9,176 nucleotides of DNA, taken from positions 1-9,176 of the forward strand of contig CASQEL010000058.1 in assembly GCA_949427775.1 (NCBI GenBank), read 5' to 3'. The stretch is from an uncultured Desulfovibrionaceae bacterium (lineage in GTDB: Bacteria; Desulfobacterota; Desulfovibrionia; Desulfovibrionales; Desulfovibrionaceae). Below the pieces are notes generated by a model. It saw nothing but the letters and a program-made list of their open reading frames with translations, was not told where the DNA came from and searched no databases. Position numbers and translations under genes: made by a program. Shown here piece after piece: positions 1 through 6,257 of this stretch (positions are counted from its first letter, which is position 1; every line of letters starts with the position of its first letter).

Positions 1-50
1 TGTGGGGCGGAGCCCCACATCTTTTGGAGCATTTCAACCGTGAACTGCTC
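1..50 (+). repeat. Left copy of 50-bp double-hairpin inverted repeat
   Basis: These 50 bases are a perfect reverse complement of 9122-9171. The unit holds two hairpins. The first (1-19, TGTGGGGCGGAGCCCCACA) has an 8-bp perfect stem with a GGA loop and is followed by TCTTTT, so it looks like a rho-independent terminator for a plus-strand gene lying left of the window. The second (27-50) has a GAGCA/TGCTC stem, one mismatch, an inner TTCA/TGAA stem and an ACCG loop. No transposase lies near either copy. I infer a dispersed REP- or MITE-like element; copy number elsewhere cannot be seen from here. Confidence 0.85.
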
Positions 51-251
51 TAATGTTTAGTCCCCTCCGGCGTCGCCCGCGCCTTTTACCACGACCGCGG
101 CCTCGTTGTTGCGCGCGGCGAAGCCTTTCCCGGTCTGTCCCCGACATCGTCCCCCGCCTGAAGTCGGAGGATTCCCGGATGCCCGCCGGGGGATCTCGCT
201 TCGCCGCCGCATCGTGGAACGCTCACGACGGGATGGCGGGATGCCGGACGC
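51..251. other. Intergenic, no gene recognised
   Basis: This GC-rich stretch lies between the left repeat and the purH terminator. Open frames exist on both strands, but their translations are arginine- and proline-rich low-complexity sequence typical of non-coding GC-rich DNA, and none has a good ribosome binding site. I see no RNA gene or promoter here. Confidence 0.5.
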
Positions 252-283
252 AAAAAAAGACCCTCCCGCGAGAAGGTCTTTTT
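252..283 (-). terminator. Rho-independent terminator of purH (probably bidirectional)
   Basis: A 9-bp perfect stem, AAAAAGACC (254-262) with GGTCTTTTT (275-283), encloses a 12-nt loop that can add a CTC/GAG pair. Read on the minus strand, the hairpin is followed by a run of seven T about 40 bases after the purH stop codon. Read on the plus strand it ends in five T, so it could also stop transcription coming from the left. Confidence 0.85.
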
Positions 284-324
284 GAAGAACATGACGACAG
301 GCGGGGCCTGCGACGTCCGGCGCG

Positions 325-912
325 TCAGCGCAGATAGGAGGTGATCAGCGCGTCATAACGTGACGTCGCTTCAAACGCCCGCGACGCCATCGCCTGGCGG
401 AACGGCAACGTGACGCGCATGTCGTGCGCTTTCAGCTCGTCCATGGCCGCCTCGTACCACTGCGGCGAGGGCAGCACCAGCACGCTGTGGAAATTTTTGG
501 CCGCCGCGCGGATCATGCAGGGACCGCCGATATCAATTTCCTCCACAGCCTGCGGGATTGAAAGCTTGCGCTCCACGGCTCCGGCGAAGTCGTACAGATT
601 GACGCACACCAGATCGAACGGTTTGATGCCTTTGGCCGCCAGAGTTTCCGTGTGTTCCGGCGAATCCTTGTCGGCCAGAATGCCCGCGTGAATTTTAGGA
701 TGCAGCGTTTTCACGCGCCCGCCCAAAATTTCGGGAAATCCCGTGACATCACTCACGGCCGTGACCGGCAGGCCCGCTTTCTCCAGAAATTTCTGGGTGC
801 CCCCGGTGGAAATCAATTCCACCCCTTTTTCGGAGAGAAACGCGGCAAATTCCGCAAGGCCGCTTTTGTCGGTCACGCTCATGATGGCGCGCCGGATCGG
901 CAACAGTTCCAT
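325..912 (-). CDS. purH: IMP cyclohydrolase, single-domain PurH
   Basis: This 195-residue protein matches the N-terminal IMP cyclohydrolase (MGS-like) domain of bifunctional PurH, which closes the ring of FAICAR to give IMP in the last step of purine synthesis in the cytoplasm. Seen motifs are SVTDKSG (12-18), STGGT (35-39), GGRVKTLHP (64-72), HAG (75-77) and a GGPCMIRAAAKN block near residues 129-140; the family more often has Ser where Cys stands in GGPCMIR. Bifunctional PurH is usually about 510-530 residues, so the whole AICAR transformylase domain is absent. The protein ends in the natural inter-domain position with a stop codon, a terminator follows, and no transformylase-like sequence lies downstream, so this looks like a true domain split and not a broken gene. 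The ATG at 912 is preceded by AGGAGGAGG at good spacing; Met11 is an alternative. It is transcribed away from xth. Confidence 0.9.
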   Translation of the reverse strand: MELLPIRRAIMSVTDKSGLAEFAAFLSEKGVELISTGGTQKFLEKAGLPVTAVSDVTGFPEILGGRVKTLHPKIHAGILADKDSPEHTETLAAKGIKPFDLVCVNLYDFAGAVERKLSIPQAVEEIDIGGPCMIRAAAKNFHSVLVLPSPQWYEAAMDELKAHDMRVTLPFRQAMASRAFEATSRYDALITSYLR

Positions 913-965
913 GGCCTCCTCCTATCCATATCCCGCGCCCGCAGTGTGCGAAACGCGTTTTCACC

Positions 966-1130
966 ATGCCAGAAAAGCCCGTGCCGCGCAACGGACAAGC
1001 GCCCGGAACCGCCGTTTCGCCGTCTGCGGCCCTTGCTCCGGCCGCGACCGCCGTCCACAGACGTCCCGTTCCGCTTGCCGAGGCGGCGGAGGCGGGCTAT
1101 AGCAAAAGCGGGAGCAGTTATGGATATTAA
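966..1130 (+). CDS. Possible small ORF overlapping the xth start
   Basis: A 54-codon frame runs from ATG 966 to a TAA at 1128-1130, overlapping the first 11 bases of xth. The translation starts MPEKPVPRNGQAPG, is rich in Ala and Pro, and ends KSGSSYGY. About two thirds of its codons end in G or C, which is below the neighbouring genes, and there is no convincing Shine-Dalgarno site before the ATG. It occupies most of the gap between divergent purH and xth. I do not recognise it, and chance is as likely an explanation as a real leader peptide or small protein. Confidence 0.2.
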   Translation: MPEKPVPRNGQAPGTAVSPSAALAPAATAVHRRPVPLAEAAEAGYSKSGSSYGY

Positions 1131-1926
1131 ACTCGTATCCTGGAACGTCAACGGCCTGCGCGCTCTGGCCCGGAAACCGGATTGGGAATGGTTCGCCGCC
1201 ACGGACGCGCAGATCGTGGGCCTGCAAGAAACCAAGGCGGCGCCGGAACAGTTGCCGCCCGCGCTGCATGCGCCGGCCGGCCGGCATGCTTTCTGGTCGG
1301 CGTCCGAAGTCAAAAAGGGGTATTCCGGCGTGGCCGTGTTCAGCCGTCCGGAACCGTTGGCTGTGGAACGGGAACTGCCGGATCCGGCTTTTCAGGGCGA
1401 AGGGCGCCTGCTGCACCTGGAGTACCCCTGGTTCCACTATTTCAACGTCTACTTTCCCAACGGCGGCGCGGAAGAAGTGGACGAACGCGGCAAGCCCACC
1501 GGCCGTTTCAAACGCGTGCCCTACAAAATGGGATTTTTCGACGCGTTTTTGCGCCATGCGGAAACGTTGCGCCGGGACAAACCCATCGTGGTCTGCGGCG
1601 ATTTCAATATCGCCCACCGCGCCATCGATCTGGCCCGCCCCAAACAAAACGCGCGCGTTACCGGATTTCTCCCGGAAGAGCGGGCCTGGCTTGATGCCTT
1701 CATCAATCAAGGGTACGTGGACACCTTCCGTCATGTGCATGGCGACGTGGAGGGATGTTACTCGTGGTGGTCCTACAAGACACGGGCCAGAGCGAGCAAT
1801 ACGGGATGGCGCATAGATTATTTTTTTGTTTCCGAAGAACTCCGCCCGGCCATACGGGACGCCTGGATCGCCGCCGACGTCTTCGGTTCCGACCACTGTC
1901 CCGTGGGCCTGGCGCTCGACGTGTGA
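1120..1926 (+). CDS. xth: Exodeoxyribonuclease III (AP endonuclease)
   Basis: This 268-residue protein is an exonuclease III of the EEP (exonuclease-endonuclease-phosphatase) fold, the length of E. coli Xth. The family cleaves DNA 5' of abasic sites and removes 3' blocking groups in base excision repair, using Mg2+. Seen motifs are WNVNG (8-12), LQETK with metal-binding Glu37 (35-39), YSGVAVFS (68-75), NVYFPNGG (109-116), CGDFN with Asp161 and Asn163, the WWSYK segment, WRIDYFF, and GSDHCP with the catalytic Asp258-His259 pair. Every active-site element expected is present. The frame is open far upstream, but the ATG at 1120 begins the conserved fold at once and has GGGAG five bases before it, so earlier starts are rejected. 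It is divergent from purH and precedes the cheV promoter by only a few bases. Confidence 0.95.
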   Translation: MDIKLVSWNVNGLRALARKPDWEWFAATDAQIVGLQETKAAPEQLPPALHAPAGRHAFWSASEVKKGYSGVAVFSRPEPLAVERELPDPAFQGEGRLLHLEYPWFHYFNVYFPNGGAEEVDERGKPTGRFKRVPYKMGFFDAFLRHAETLRRDKPIVVCGDFNIAHRAIDLARPKQNARVTGFLPEERAWLDAFINQGYVDTFRHVHGDVEGCYSWWSYKTRARASNTGWRIDYFFVSEELRPAIRDAWIAADVFGSDHCPVGLALDV

Positions 1927-1932
1927 TCCCTA

Positions 1933-1961
1933 TTGATAATTATTTAAAAATACACTATATT
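1933..1961 (+). promoter_or_regulatory. Sigma-70-type promoter for cheV
   Basis: TTGATA (1933-1938) and TATATT (1956-1961) are separated by exactly 17 bases, each matching five of six consensus positions. The site sits in a short AT-rich island right after the xth stop codon, in otherwise GC-rich DNA. Transcription would start near 1968, giving a leader of about 50 bases before the cheV ATG at 2018. Confidence 0.75.
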
Positions 1962-2017
1962 CTTTGCCGCTTTTTCCCACATACGGCGAGGTCCGACGTG
2001 GCCTGCGTGGAGCGAAT

Positions 2018-2959
2018 ATGAGCCAAACGAACATTCTGCTTGAATCAGGCACCAACGAACTGGAAATCGTGGAGTTCTATGTCAACCAGGACGGTTACGA
2101 AGGGCACTACGGGCTTAATGTGGCCAAGGTCGTGGAAATCATCCGGCGGCAGAAAGTCACTTCCATGCCGGAGATGCGGCACCCCGCCGTGTTGGGATCG
2201 TTCGCGCACCGCAACGGTCGCATCGTGCCGCTCATCGATACGGCAAAATATCTGAGCAGCAGCCCCATCGACAACCCGGATGCCAAAGTCATCGTTACGG
2301 AATTCAACACCGTGATCACCGCCTTTCTGGTGTCCGGCGTCAACCGCATCTACCGGCTCAGCTGGGCGGACGTGGAGGCTCCCGGCAAACTTCTCCAGAA
2401 CATGAGCCGCAGCACCGTCACCGGCGTGGTGCGCCTGGACGACAGAGTTATTTTTCTGCTGGATCTGGAGGCCATCGTGGCGGAGCTTCATCCCGCCATG
2501 GCCATTCGCCTGGACGAGCCGGACGAGCATGAAGAAGCCCCCGCGCACGTCTATCGCATTCTGCATGTGGATGATTCCAAAAGCATCCGCAGCATGGTGC
2601 TGCATCTGCTGGAAAAGGAAGGCCGCTTTGAGGTGACGCAGGCCGTGGACGGCCAGGACGCCTGGGAACAGTTGACCCGGCTGCGTGATGAAGCCGCGGC
2701 CGCCGATATCCCCCTGTCCAACCTGGTGCAGGGCGTGATTTCGGATATCGAAATGCCGCGCATGGACGGTATGGCCTTGTGCCGCAAGATAAAAGAAGAC
2801 TCTGTGCTGCGGCAACTCCCCGTGGCCATGTTCTCTTCCCTGATCAACGAGAGTCTGGCCCGCAAGTGCGCGTCCGTAGGGGCGGACACCCAGTTCAGTA
2901 AACCCGATCTGAAATTGCTCAGCGACAAACTGTACGAGCTGATCTCAACCCGGCAATAG
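2018..2959 (+). CDS. cheV: Chemotaxis adaptor CheV (CheW domain plus receiver)
   Basis: This 313-residue cytoplasmic protein has a CheW-like domain (about 15-160) followed by a response-regulator receiver domain (about 179-310), the CheV order. CheV couples chemoreceptors to the kinase CheA and is tuned by phosphorylation of its receiver. The receiver shows the acidic pair Asp185-Asp186 in ILHVDDSKSIRSM, the phospho-acceptor Asp243 in SDIEMPRMDG, the switch Ser273/Ser274, and Lys295 in SKPDL, so it should be phosphorylatable. The CheW part carries VVEIIR, GRIVPLID and a long loop typical of the fold. The frame is open from 1964, but ATG 2018 has GGAG five bases upstream and the cheV promoter would start transcription at about 1968. 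No other chemotaxis gene is in the window, so it is an orphan here. It may be cotranscribed with the next gene 85 bases on. Confidence 0.92.
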   Translation: MSQTNILLESGTNELEIVEFYVNQDGYEGHYGLNVAKVVEIIRRQKVTSMPEMRHPAVLGSFAHRNGRIVPLIDTAKYLSSSPIDNPDAKVIVTEFNTVITAFLVSGVNRIYRLSWADVEAPGKLLQNMSRSTVTGVVRLDDRVIFLLDLEAIVAELHPAMAIRLDEPDEHEEAPAHVYRILHVDDSKSIRSMVLHLLEKEGRFEVTQAVDGQDAWEQLTRLRDEAAAADIPLSNLVQGVISDIEMPRMDGMALCRKIKEDSVLRQLPVAMFSSLINESLARKCASVGADTQFSKPDLKLLSDKLYELISTRQ

Positions 2960-3044
2960 ACGGCAGCCCGCAATATTTCGTCCCGCATTGCGTCACCCGC
3001 CGAGTTGACGCACCCTGGGGACAGATCAGCACCGGAGTGAAGGC

Positions 3045-3482
3045 ATGGACAAATACCGCTGTGAAATGTTTGGACACTTCACCTATGACGAACATCTGAC
3101 ATATCAGGAACTGCTGGACAGGGAAGCCCAATTGACGCAGGATATGCAGTTGCTGCTGGAACGAAGCGAGGCGGCGCATATCGACTTTAGCCCGCTGGGC
3201 GACGAGCTGATGGTTCAATGCGCATTTGAGGCATACAGCGTGCAGACATTCCATGCCCTTTGCGATGACATACAAAAATTTTTGTGCGCCGCCGTCGAGG
3301 CCCGTCTTCTGTTTGTAGACAAACATCTCGCCATGCTGGACATGTACTGGATCACCAACAGCGGATGGCGGGAAGCCGGTGTGGATATTCCCCGGGCTTC
3401 CCAGGCCATCTCCCAACCCCCGCCGGTGTCGGAGAACAAAATCGTCAGACACGGCGCAAAACGAAAGAAGAAAGCGGAATAA
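3045..3482 (+). CDS. Conserved-looking hypothetical protein
   Basis: I do not recognise this 145-residue protein. It is predicted soluble: no signal peptide or membrane segment is visible. The middle (about 20-100) reads as amphipathic helices with four cysteines in total (6, 59, 73, 81), and the tail is a basic patch, KRKKKAE, at the extreme C-terminus. Codon use fits the chromosome and the ATG has GGAG seven bases upstream, so it is probably a real gene. It follows cheV in the same direction and could be on its transcript; its stop codon lies just 19 bases before tRNA-Leu, so the tRNA promoter may lie inside this gene or the tRNA may be processed from a longer transcript. Confidence 0.65.
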   Translation: MDKYRCEMFGHFTYDEHLTYQELLDREAQLTQDMQLLLERSEAAHIDFSPLGDELMVQCAFEAYSVQTFHALCDDIQKFLCAAVEARLLFVDKHLAMLDMYWITNSGWREAGVDIPRASQAISQPPPVSENKIVRHGAKRKKKAE

Positions 3483-3501
3483 CAAGTTTTCCGCGTGTTC
3501 T

Positions 3502-3588
3502 GCCCGGATGGTGGAATTGGTAGACACAAGGGACTTAAAATCCCTCGGCCGCAAGGCTGTGCCGGTTCAAGCCCGGCTCCGGGTACCA
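3502..3588 (+). tRNA. tRNA-Leu (anticodon UAA)
   Basis: The sequence folds as a class II tRNA. The acceptor arm is GCCCGGA (3502-3508) with TCCGGGT (one G-U pair at the end), discriminator A, and an encoded CCA at 3586-3588. The anticodon stem AGGGA/TCCCT (3529-3533, 3541-3545) holds the loop CTTAAAA with anticodon TAA at 3536-3538, reading UUA and UUG. A long variable arm (GGCCGCAAGGCTG region) and the GGTTCAAGC T-arm are as expected for leucine tRNA. The gene is intact, although the accessory block begins shortly after it. Confidence 0.97.
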
Positions 3589-3602
3589 TTGATTTAATTG
3601 AG

Positions 3603-3640
3603 AAAAGCGCCTTTCACTGAATCCAGCGAAAGGCGCTTTT
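3603..3640 (+). terminator. Terminator after tRNA-Leu
   Basis: AAAAGCGCCTTTC (3603-3615) pairs perfectly over 13 bp with GAAAGGCGCTTTT (3628-3640), and the 12-nt loop can add a CTG/CAG pair. The stem ends in four T and begins 14 bases after the tRNA CCA. The A-run on the other side means it could also act on minus-strand transcripts. Confidence 0.85.
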
Positions 3641-3654
3641 CCGGTCTGACAACG

Positions 3655-3715
3655 TGGCGGTCCAGCCTGAGTCTAGTACACAGAAACATCTAAAGTTTCT
3701 GTGTACTAGCCGCCA
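3655..3715. repeat. Perfect 15-bp hairpin, nested in an outer stem
   Basis: CTAGTACACAGAAAC (3673-3687) and GTTTCTGTGTACTAG (3695-3709) form a 15-bp perfect stem with a 7-nt loop. Outside it TGGCGG (3655-3660) can pair with CCGCCA (3710-3715), leaving a one-sided 12-nt bulge. The outer pairing competes with the next hairpin (3711-3730). There is no T-run, so a simple terminator is unlikely. The role is unknown. Confidence 0.7.
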
Positions 3716-3811
3716 TGCGAGAGCATGGCGCGGCGGTATAGTCGCCGTGAATGAGCCGAAAACCGCGTTTTTCGGCGAATGATCTTGACGCAAAATACGA
3801 AGTATTTTGTG
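3711..3811. repeat. Run of three further hairpins before the methyltransferase
   Basis: Three perfect 8-bp stems follow one another. CGCCATGC/GCATGGCG (3711-3718, 3723-3730) has a GAGA loop. GCCGAAAA/TTTTCGGC (3755-3762, 3769-3776) has a 6-nt loop. CAAAATAC/GTATTTTG (3791-3798, 3802-3809) has a GAA loop and extends to 10 bp with one G-U pair. The last ends 17 bases before the methyltransferase start, so it lies in that gene's leader or promoter. No strong promoter is evident: TTGACG (3785-3790) lacks a well-spaced -10. The set may be a leader structure, an operator region or a dispersed repeat. Confidence 0.6.
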
Positions 3812-3828
3812 TTATGCGATACTAGAGC

Positions 3829-4968
3829 ATGTATACATTGTTAGATCTATTTTCAGGATGCGGAGGAATGACCCTCGGCTTTACTGACCCCCGCTTCTGC
3901 GGGAGTTTTAAAAGTGTTTTTGCCATTGATAATAACCAAGCTGCCGCTGAGAGTTACTCACGAAATTTTGGTAAACACGCCGCTTGTGGCGATGCCGAAG
4001 CATGGGCTTCCGGGCTGCGGAAAATTCCCAAGGCCGATATCGTCATTGGTGGTCCCCCCTGCCAAGGTTTCAGCTTGCTGAACAAAAGGCGGATTGGGGA
4101 TATTCGTCGTGCTTTATGGCAACCGTATATGGACCTAGTTGCTCTCAGCGGCGCTTCCGTCTTCGTCATTGAGAATGTCCAGGGTTTGCTGAATTCACCG
4201 GAGCATTCGGATATTGTTTTACGAGCAAAAGAACTCGGCTTTCACACTACTGCTGCACTTTTGAATGCTGCAGATTACGGTACGCCTCAGACCCGTATCC
4301 GGGCCTTTATTTTAGGCTGGAAGCGTGAGTTTGGTGATTCTGTCCCATTCCCTCCAGAGAAAACACACGTACAAGCCAATGAGAACGGTAACGACCATCT
4401 GCCGCCTTGGCGCACAGTAAGGGATGCCATCGGCGACTTGCCGCCGCCTGTCGGGACTGAGCTGCGTGATGAACAATCTCCGTTAAATTTACATTTTGGC
4501 CGTAATCCCACAGCTGTCAGCCTCAAACGCTATAAAGCCGTACCTCCGGGCGGTAACCGTTTTGACCTTCAAAGAAATGCGCCGGAAATAACCCCGTCTT
4601 GTTGGATAAAGAAAACCAGCGGCGGCACTGACCTGTTCGGCCGTTTATGGTGGGATAGGCCTTCTGTGACGATTAGAACGGAATTTTTTAAACCGGAGAA
4701 GGGGCGCTATCTGCATCCTGAGCAGCACAGGCCGATTACACATCGGGAGGCGGCCCGTTTGATGGGGTTTCCTGACGATTTTCAGTTTACCGGCACAAAA
4801 GTTGAGATTGCCCGACAAATCGGAAATGCCGTGCCGCCCCCATTGGCAGGAGCAATAGCACGACACATACGCGGTTTAATGGATATGTGGCTGAAGCCGT
4901 CAGCGGTTACTGTGCCTCATGTCGTGACAGACATTGCAGAGCGTCGTGAGATTACCCTCAGTGTTTGA
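3829..4968 (+). CDS. DNA (cytosine-5-)-methyltransferase, type II
   Basis: This 379-residue enzyme transfers a methyl group from S-adenosylmethionine to C5 of cytosine in a specific DNA site. All core motifs are in the usual order: motif I DLFSGCGGMTLGF (6-18), motif IV GGPPCQGFS with catalytic Cys78 (74-82), motif VI ENV (115-117), motif VIII QTRIR (154-158), then a target-recognition region (roughly 170-300), RLMGFPDDF (310-318), and motif X GNAVPPP (332-338). The length is normal for a Dcm-like enzyme, and the recognition site cannot be read from the sequence. The start ATG lies five residues before motif I; its ribosome binding site is weak (AGAG, one base before the ATG). The gene is AT-richer than the flanking core genes. 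It converges on the HNH gene, and the last 69 bases of the two overlap. Restriction and Vsr genes beside it suggest it protects host DNA from the HNH enzyme. Confidence 0.93.
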   Translation: MYTLLDLFSGCGGMTLGFTDPRFCGSFKSVFAIDNNQAAAESYSRNFGKHAACGDAEAWASGLRKIPKADIVIGGPPCQGFSLLNKRRIGDIRRALWQPYMDLVALSGASVFVIENVQGLLNSPEHSDIVLRAKELGFHTTAALLNAADYGTPQTRIRAFILGWKREFGDSVPFPPEKTHVQANENGNDHLPPWRTVRDAIGDLPPPVGTELRDEQSPLNLHFGRNPTAVSLKRYKAVPPGGNRFDLQRNAPEITPSCWIKKTSGGTDLFGRLWWDRPSVTIRTEFFKPEKGRYLHPEQHRPITHREAARLMGFPDDFQFTGTKVEIARQIGNAVPPPLAGAIARHIRGLMDMWLKPSAVTVPHVVTDIAERREITLSV

Positions 4969-5835
4969 GCCGCCTTCCGCATGTTGCTTTATGTGATGCA
5001 CTTCCAGATGGCGAGGGTCTGAAGGGTTCCACAAGGCATGCTTCCAACCGCAGTCTTGGCAAGTGTGCTTATCGCGCATCAAAACCGCACGGTAGATGGC
5101 TTCAGGGATTTTTCTGTCATGTTCCGGGGCCTGTCTGTCTTCTTCCAGAACATACATGCCCACAGCTAAATCGGGACGGCCGGTGAAGTATGTGGCAATG
5201 GGCCAGCCGAATTCTGTACGCAATTCCCTTGAGCGTCTTGCCCACTCTGTTTTATCCCCCGCAACATAGCGTAGTTCTTCGCCGGAAATTTCCTTGCCGA
5301 CAAAGCTTCTGAAGTACTTCAGGATTTTATCCCGAACGCTCATGTTTTTATCTTTGCGGATATCGTTAGCAACATTCCAGCGATAGGCCGCTTCCATGTC
5401 TTGCCTGTCGGAAAGCAAAATGTATTGATCCGGCTTGAGTTTCGGTTTGTCAGTGGCGAATAACTTTTGGAGTTCTTCCGGCTCCAGATTTTTTAAGGTA
5501 TAGCCTGTCAATATGCGCCAACCGTGTTCCACCCTCAATTCACGGATTCGGCGGGCATACTCGGATATACCGGCGACAACCATTAATTCTTCGCCCGCAA
5601 GGACAATGCCGACATACTTTTTCATATAAGCGAGAACTCTGGCCCGTGCGCCGCCGGTTTCCGGTCCCTGGATAAGGGAGCGCCCCAAGTTCTGCAAAAG
5701 CTTTATGGCAGGAATCAGTTCTATCACCTGAGTGCGAAGTTCACTGTTTTTCAAGTGCTCTTCAAAGTTTTCCAATAAGGAAACAAGTCGGCTGCGGTAC
5801 TCTTCCGCATCGCCGGGCTTTGCGTGTCTTGCCAC
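4900..5835 (-). CDS. HNH endonuclease, probable restriction enzyme
   Basis: This 311-residue protein ends in a zinc-supported HNH nuclease domain (about 245-311): Cys259/Cys262, the His280-His281 pair in LEVHHIKQH, Asn295 in GNLTTLC, and Cys300/Cys303-His304. The part before it is an internal duplication: residues about 64-145 and 167-235 share GEEL, VAG, ARR.REL, GW and a closing YxLxxDRQ, with roughly half the residues identical over the first 49. These units look like DNA-binding or site-recognition modules (inference). The frame begins with GTG at 5835, preceded by AAGAG eight bases upstream and starting 11 bases after the vsr stop, so the two form one operon. Pairing with a cytosine methyltransferase and Vsr makes a cognate type II restriction endonuclease the best guess. 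Its C-terminal zinc residues are encoded within the overlap with the methyltransferase gene. A homing-type or generic HNH nuclease is less likely in this context. Confidence 0.8.
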   Translation of the reverse strand: MARHAKPGDAEEYRSRLVSLLENFEEHLKNSELRTQVIELIPAIKLLQNLGRSLIQGPETGGARARVLAYMKKYVGIVLAGEELMVVAGISEYARRIRELRVEHGWRILTGYTLKNLEPEELQKLFATDKPKLKPDQYILLSDRQDMEAAYRWNVANDIRKDKNMSVRDKILKYFRSFVGKEISGEELRYVAGDKTEWARRSRELRTEFGWPIATYFTGRPDLAVGMYVLEEDRQAPEHDRKIPEAIYRAVLMRDKHTCQDCGWKHALWNPSDPRHLEVHHIKQHAEGGSNTEGNLTTLCNVCHDMRHSNR

Positions 5836-5846
5836 AATAACTACTC

Positions 5847-6257
5847 TTATTCTTGGGGTAAAAATGCAGATAGGCGTTGCTTGATATGCTCAATATCTTT
5901 CATTTCGCACTGCCAAATAATCAAGATTTTGTAGCCCAAGATTCTTAATTCCGCAATATTGCGCTCATCTCGTAATTTATTCCCGGTAATTTTCGCAGCC
6001 CAAAAATCGCGATGGGTAACAGGAAGCGCAGCTCTCTTGCAGCCTTCATGCCCATGCCAGAAACACCCATGAACAAAAATAACTGCTTTATACCGTGGCA
6101 GGACAATATCCGGGCAGCCGGGAAGCTTTTTGACATGGAGCCGAAAACGGAAGCCCATTCTATGCAAGAGAGAGCGCACCAACTTTTCAGGTTTGGTGTC
6201 TTTCCCCTTTACCTGGGCCATATTACGGCTACGTTTTTCCGAGCTTATCCTGTCCAC
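5847..6257 (-). CDS. vsr: Very short patch repair endonuclease Vsr
   Basis: Vsr nicks DNA 5' of the T in T:G mismatches that arise when 5-methylcytosine deaminates, starting repair back to C:G. The sequence shows the family hallmarks: SSEKRSRNM near the N-terminus, LPGCPDIVL with the catalytic Asp, VIFVHGCFWHGHEGC with the active-site and zinc-binding His and Cys residues, FWAAKITGN.LRDERN, and ILIIWQCEM with another zinc Cys. From the GTG at 6257 the protein is 136 residues and begins at the usual family start (V/M-DRISSEKRS). A TTG at 6278 has a better ribosome binding site (AAAAGG, four bases off) and would add seven residues; the frame stays open to a TTG at 6338. No ATG fits. It is the first gene of an operon with the HNH nuclease, and its partner methyltransferase is 1.3 kb away, facing it. 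Confidence 0.9.
   Translation of the reverse strand: MDRISSEKRSRNMAQVKGKDTKPEKLVRSLLHRMGFRFRLHVKKLPGCPDIVLPRYKAVIFVHGCFWHGHEGCKRAALPVTHRDFWAAKITGNKLRDERNIAELRILGYKILIIWQCEMKDIEHIKQRLSAFLPQE

Noticed and set aside
652..1119. Upstream extension of the xth frame (about 156 extra residues)
   Set aside because: It runs antisense through purH, has no family resemblance, and the conserved exonuclease fold begins exactly at the ATG at 1120 with a good ribosome binding site.
1111..1119. GGAGCAGTT match to the terminal repeat just before xth
   Set aside because: Only nine bases agree, they are part of the xth ribosome binding site, and no hairpin accompanies them.
961..1896. Long minus-strand frame opposite xth
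   Set aside because: It is the antisense shadow of a clearly functional exonuclease III and has no recognisable motif.
2045..2815. Minus-strand frame opposite cheV
   Set aside because: Histidine- and valine-rich antisense shadow of a gene with complete motifs; no ribosome binding site or family match.
3641..3828. Integron attC site or CRISPR array
   Set aside because: The hairpins differ from one another in sequence, there are no regular direct repeats with spacers, and the attC core-site pattern is absent.
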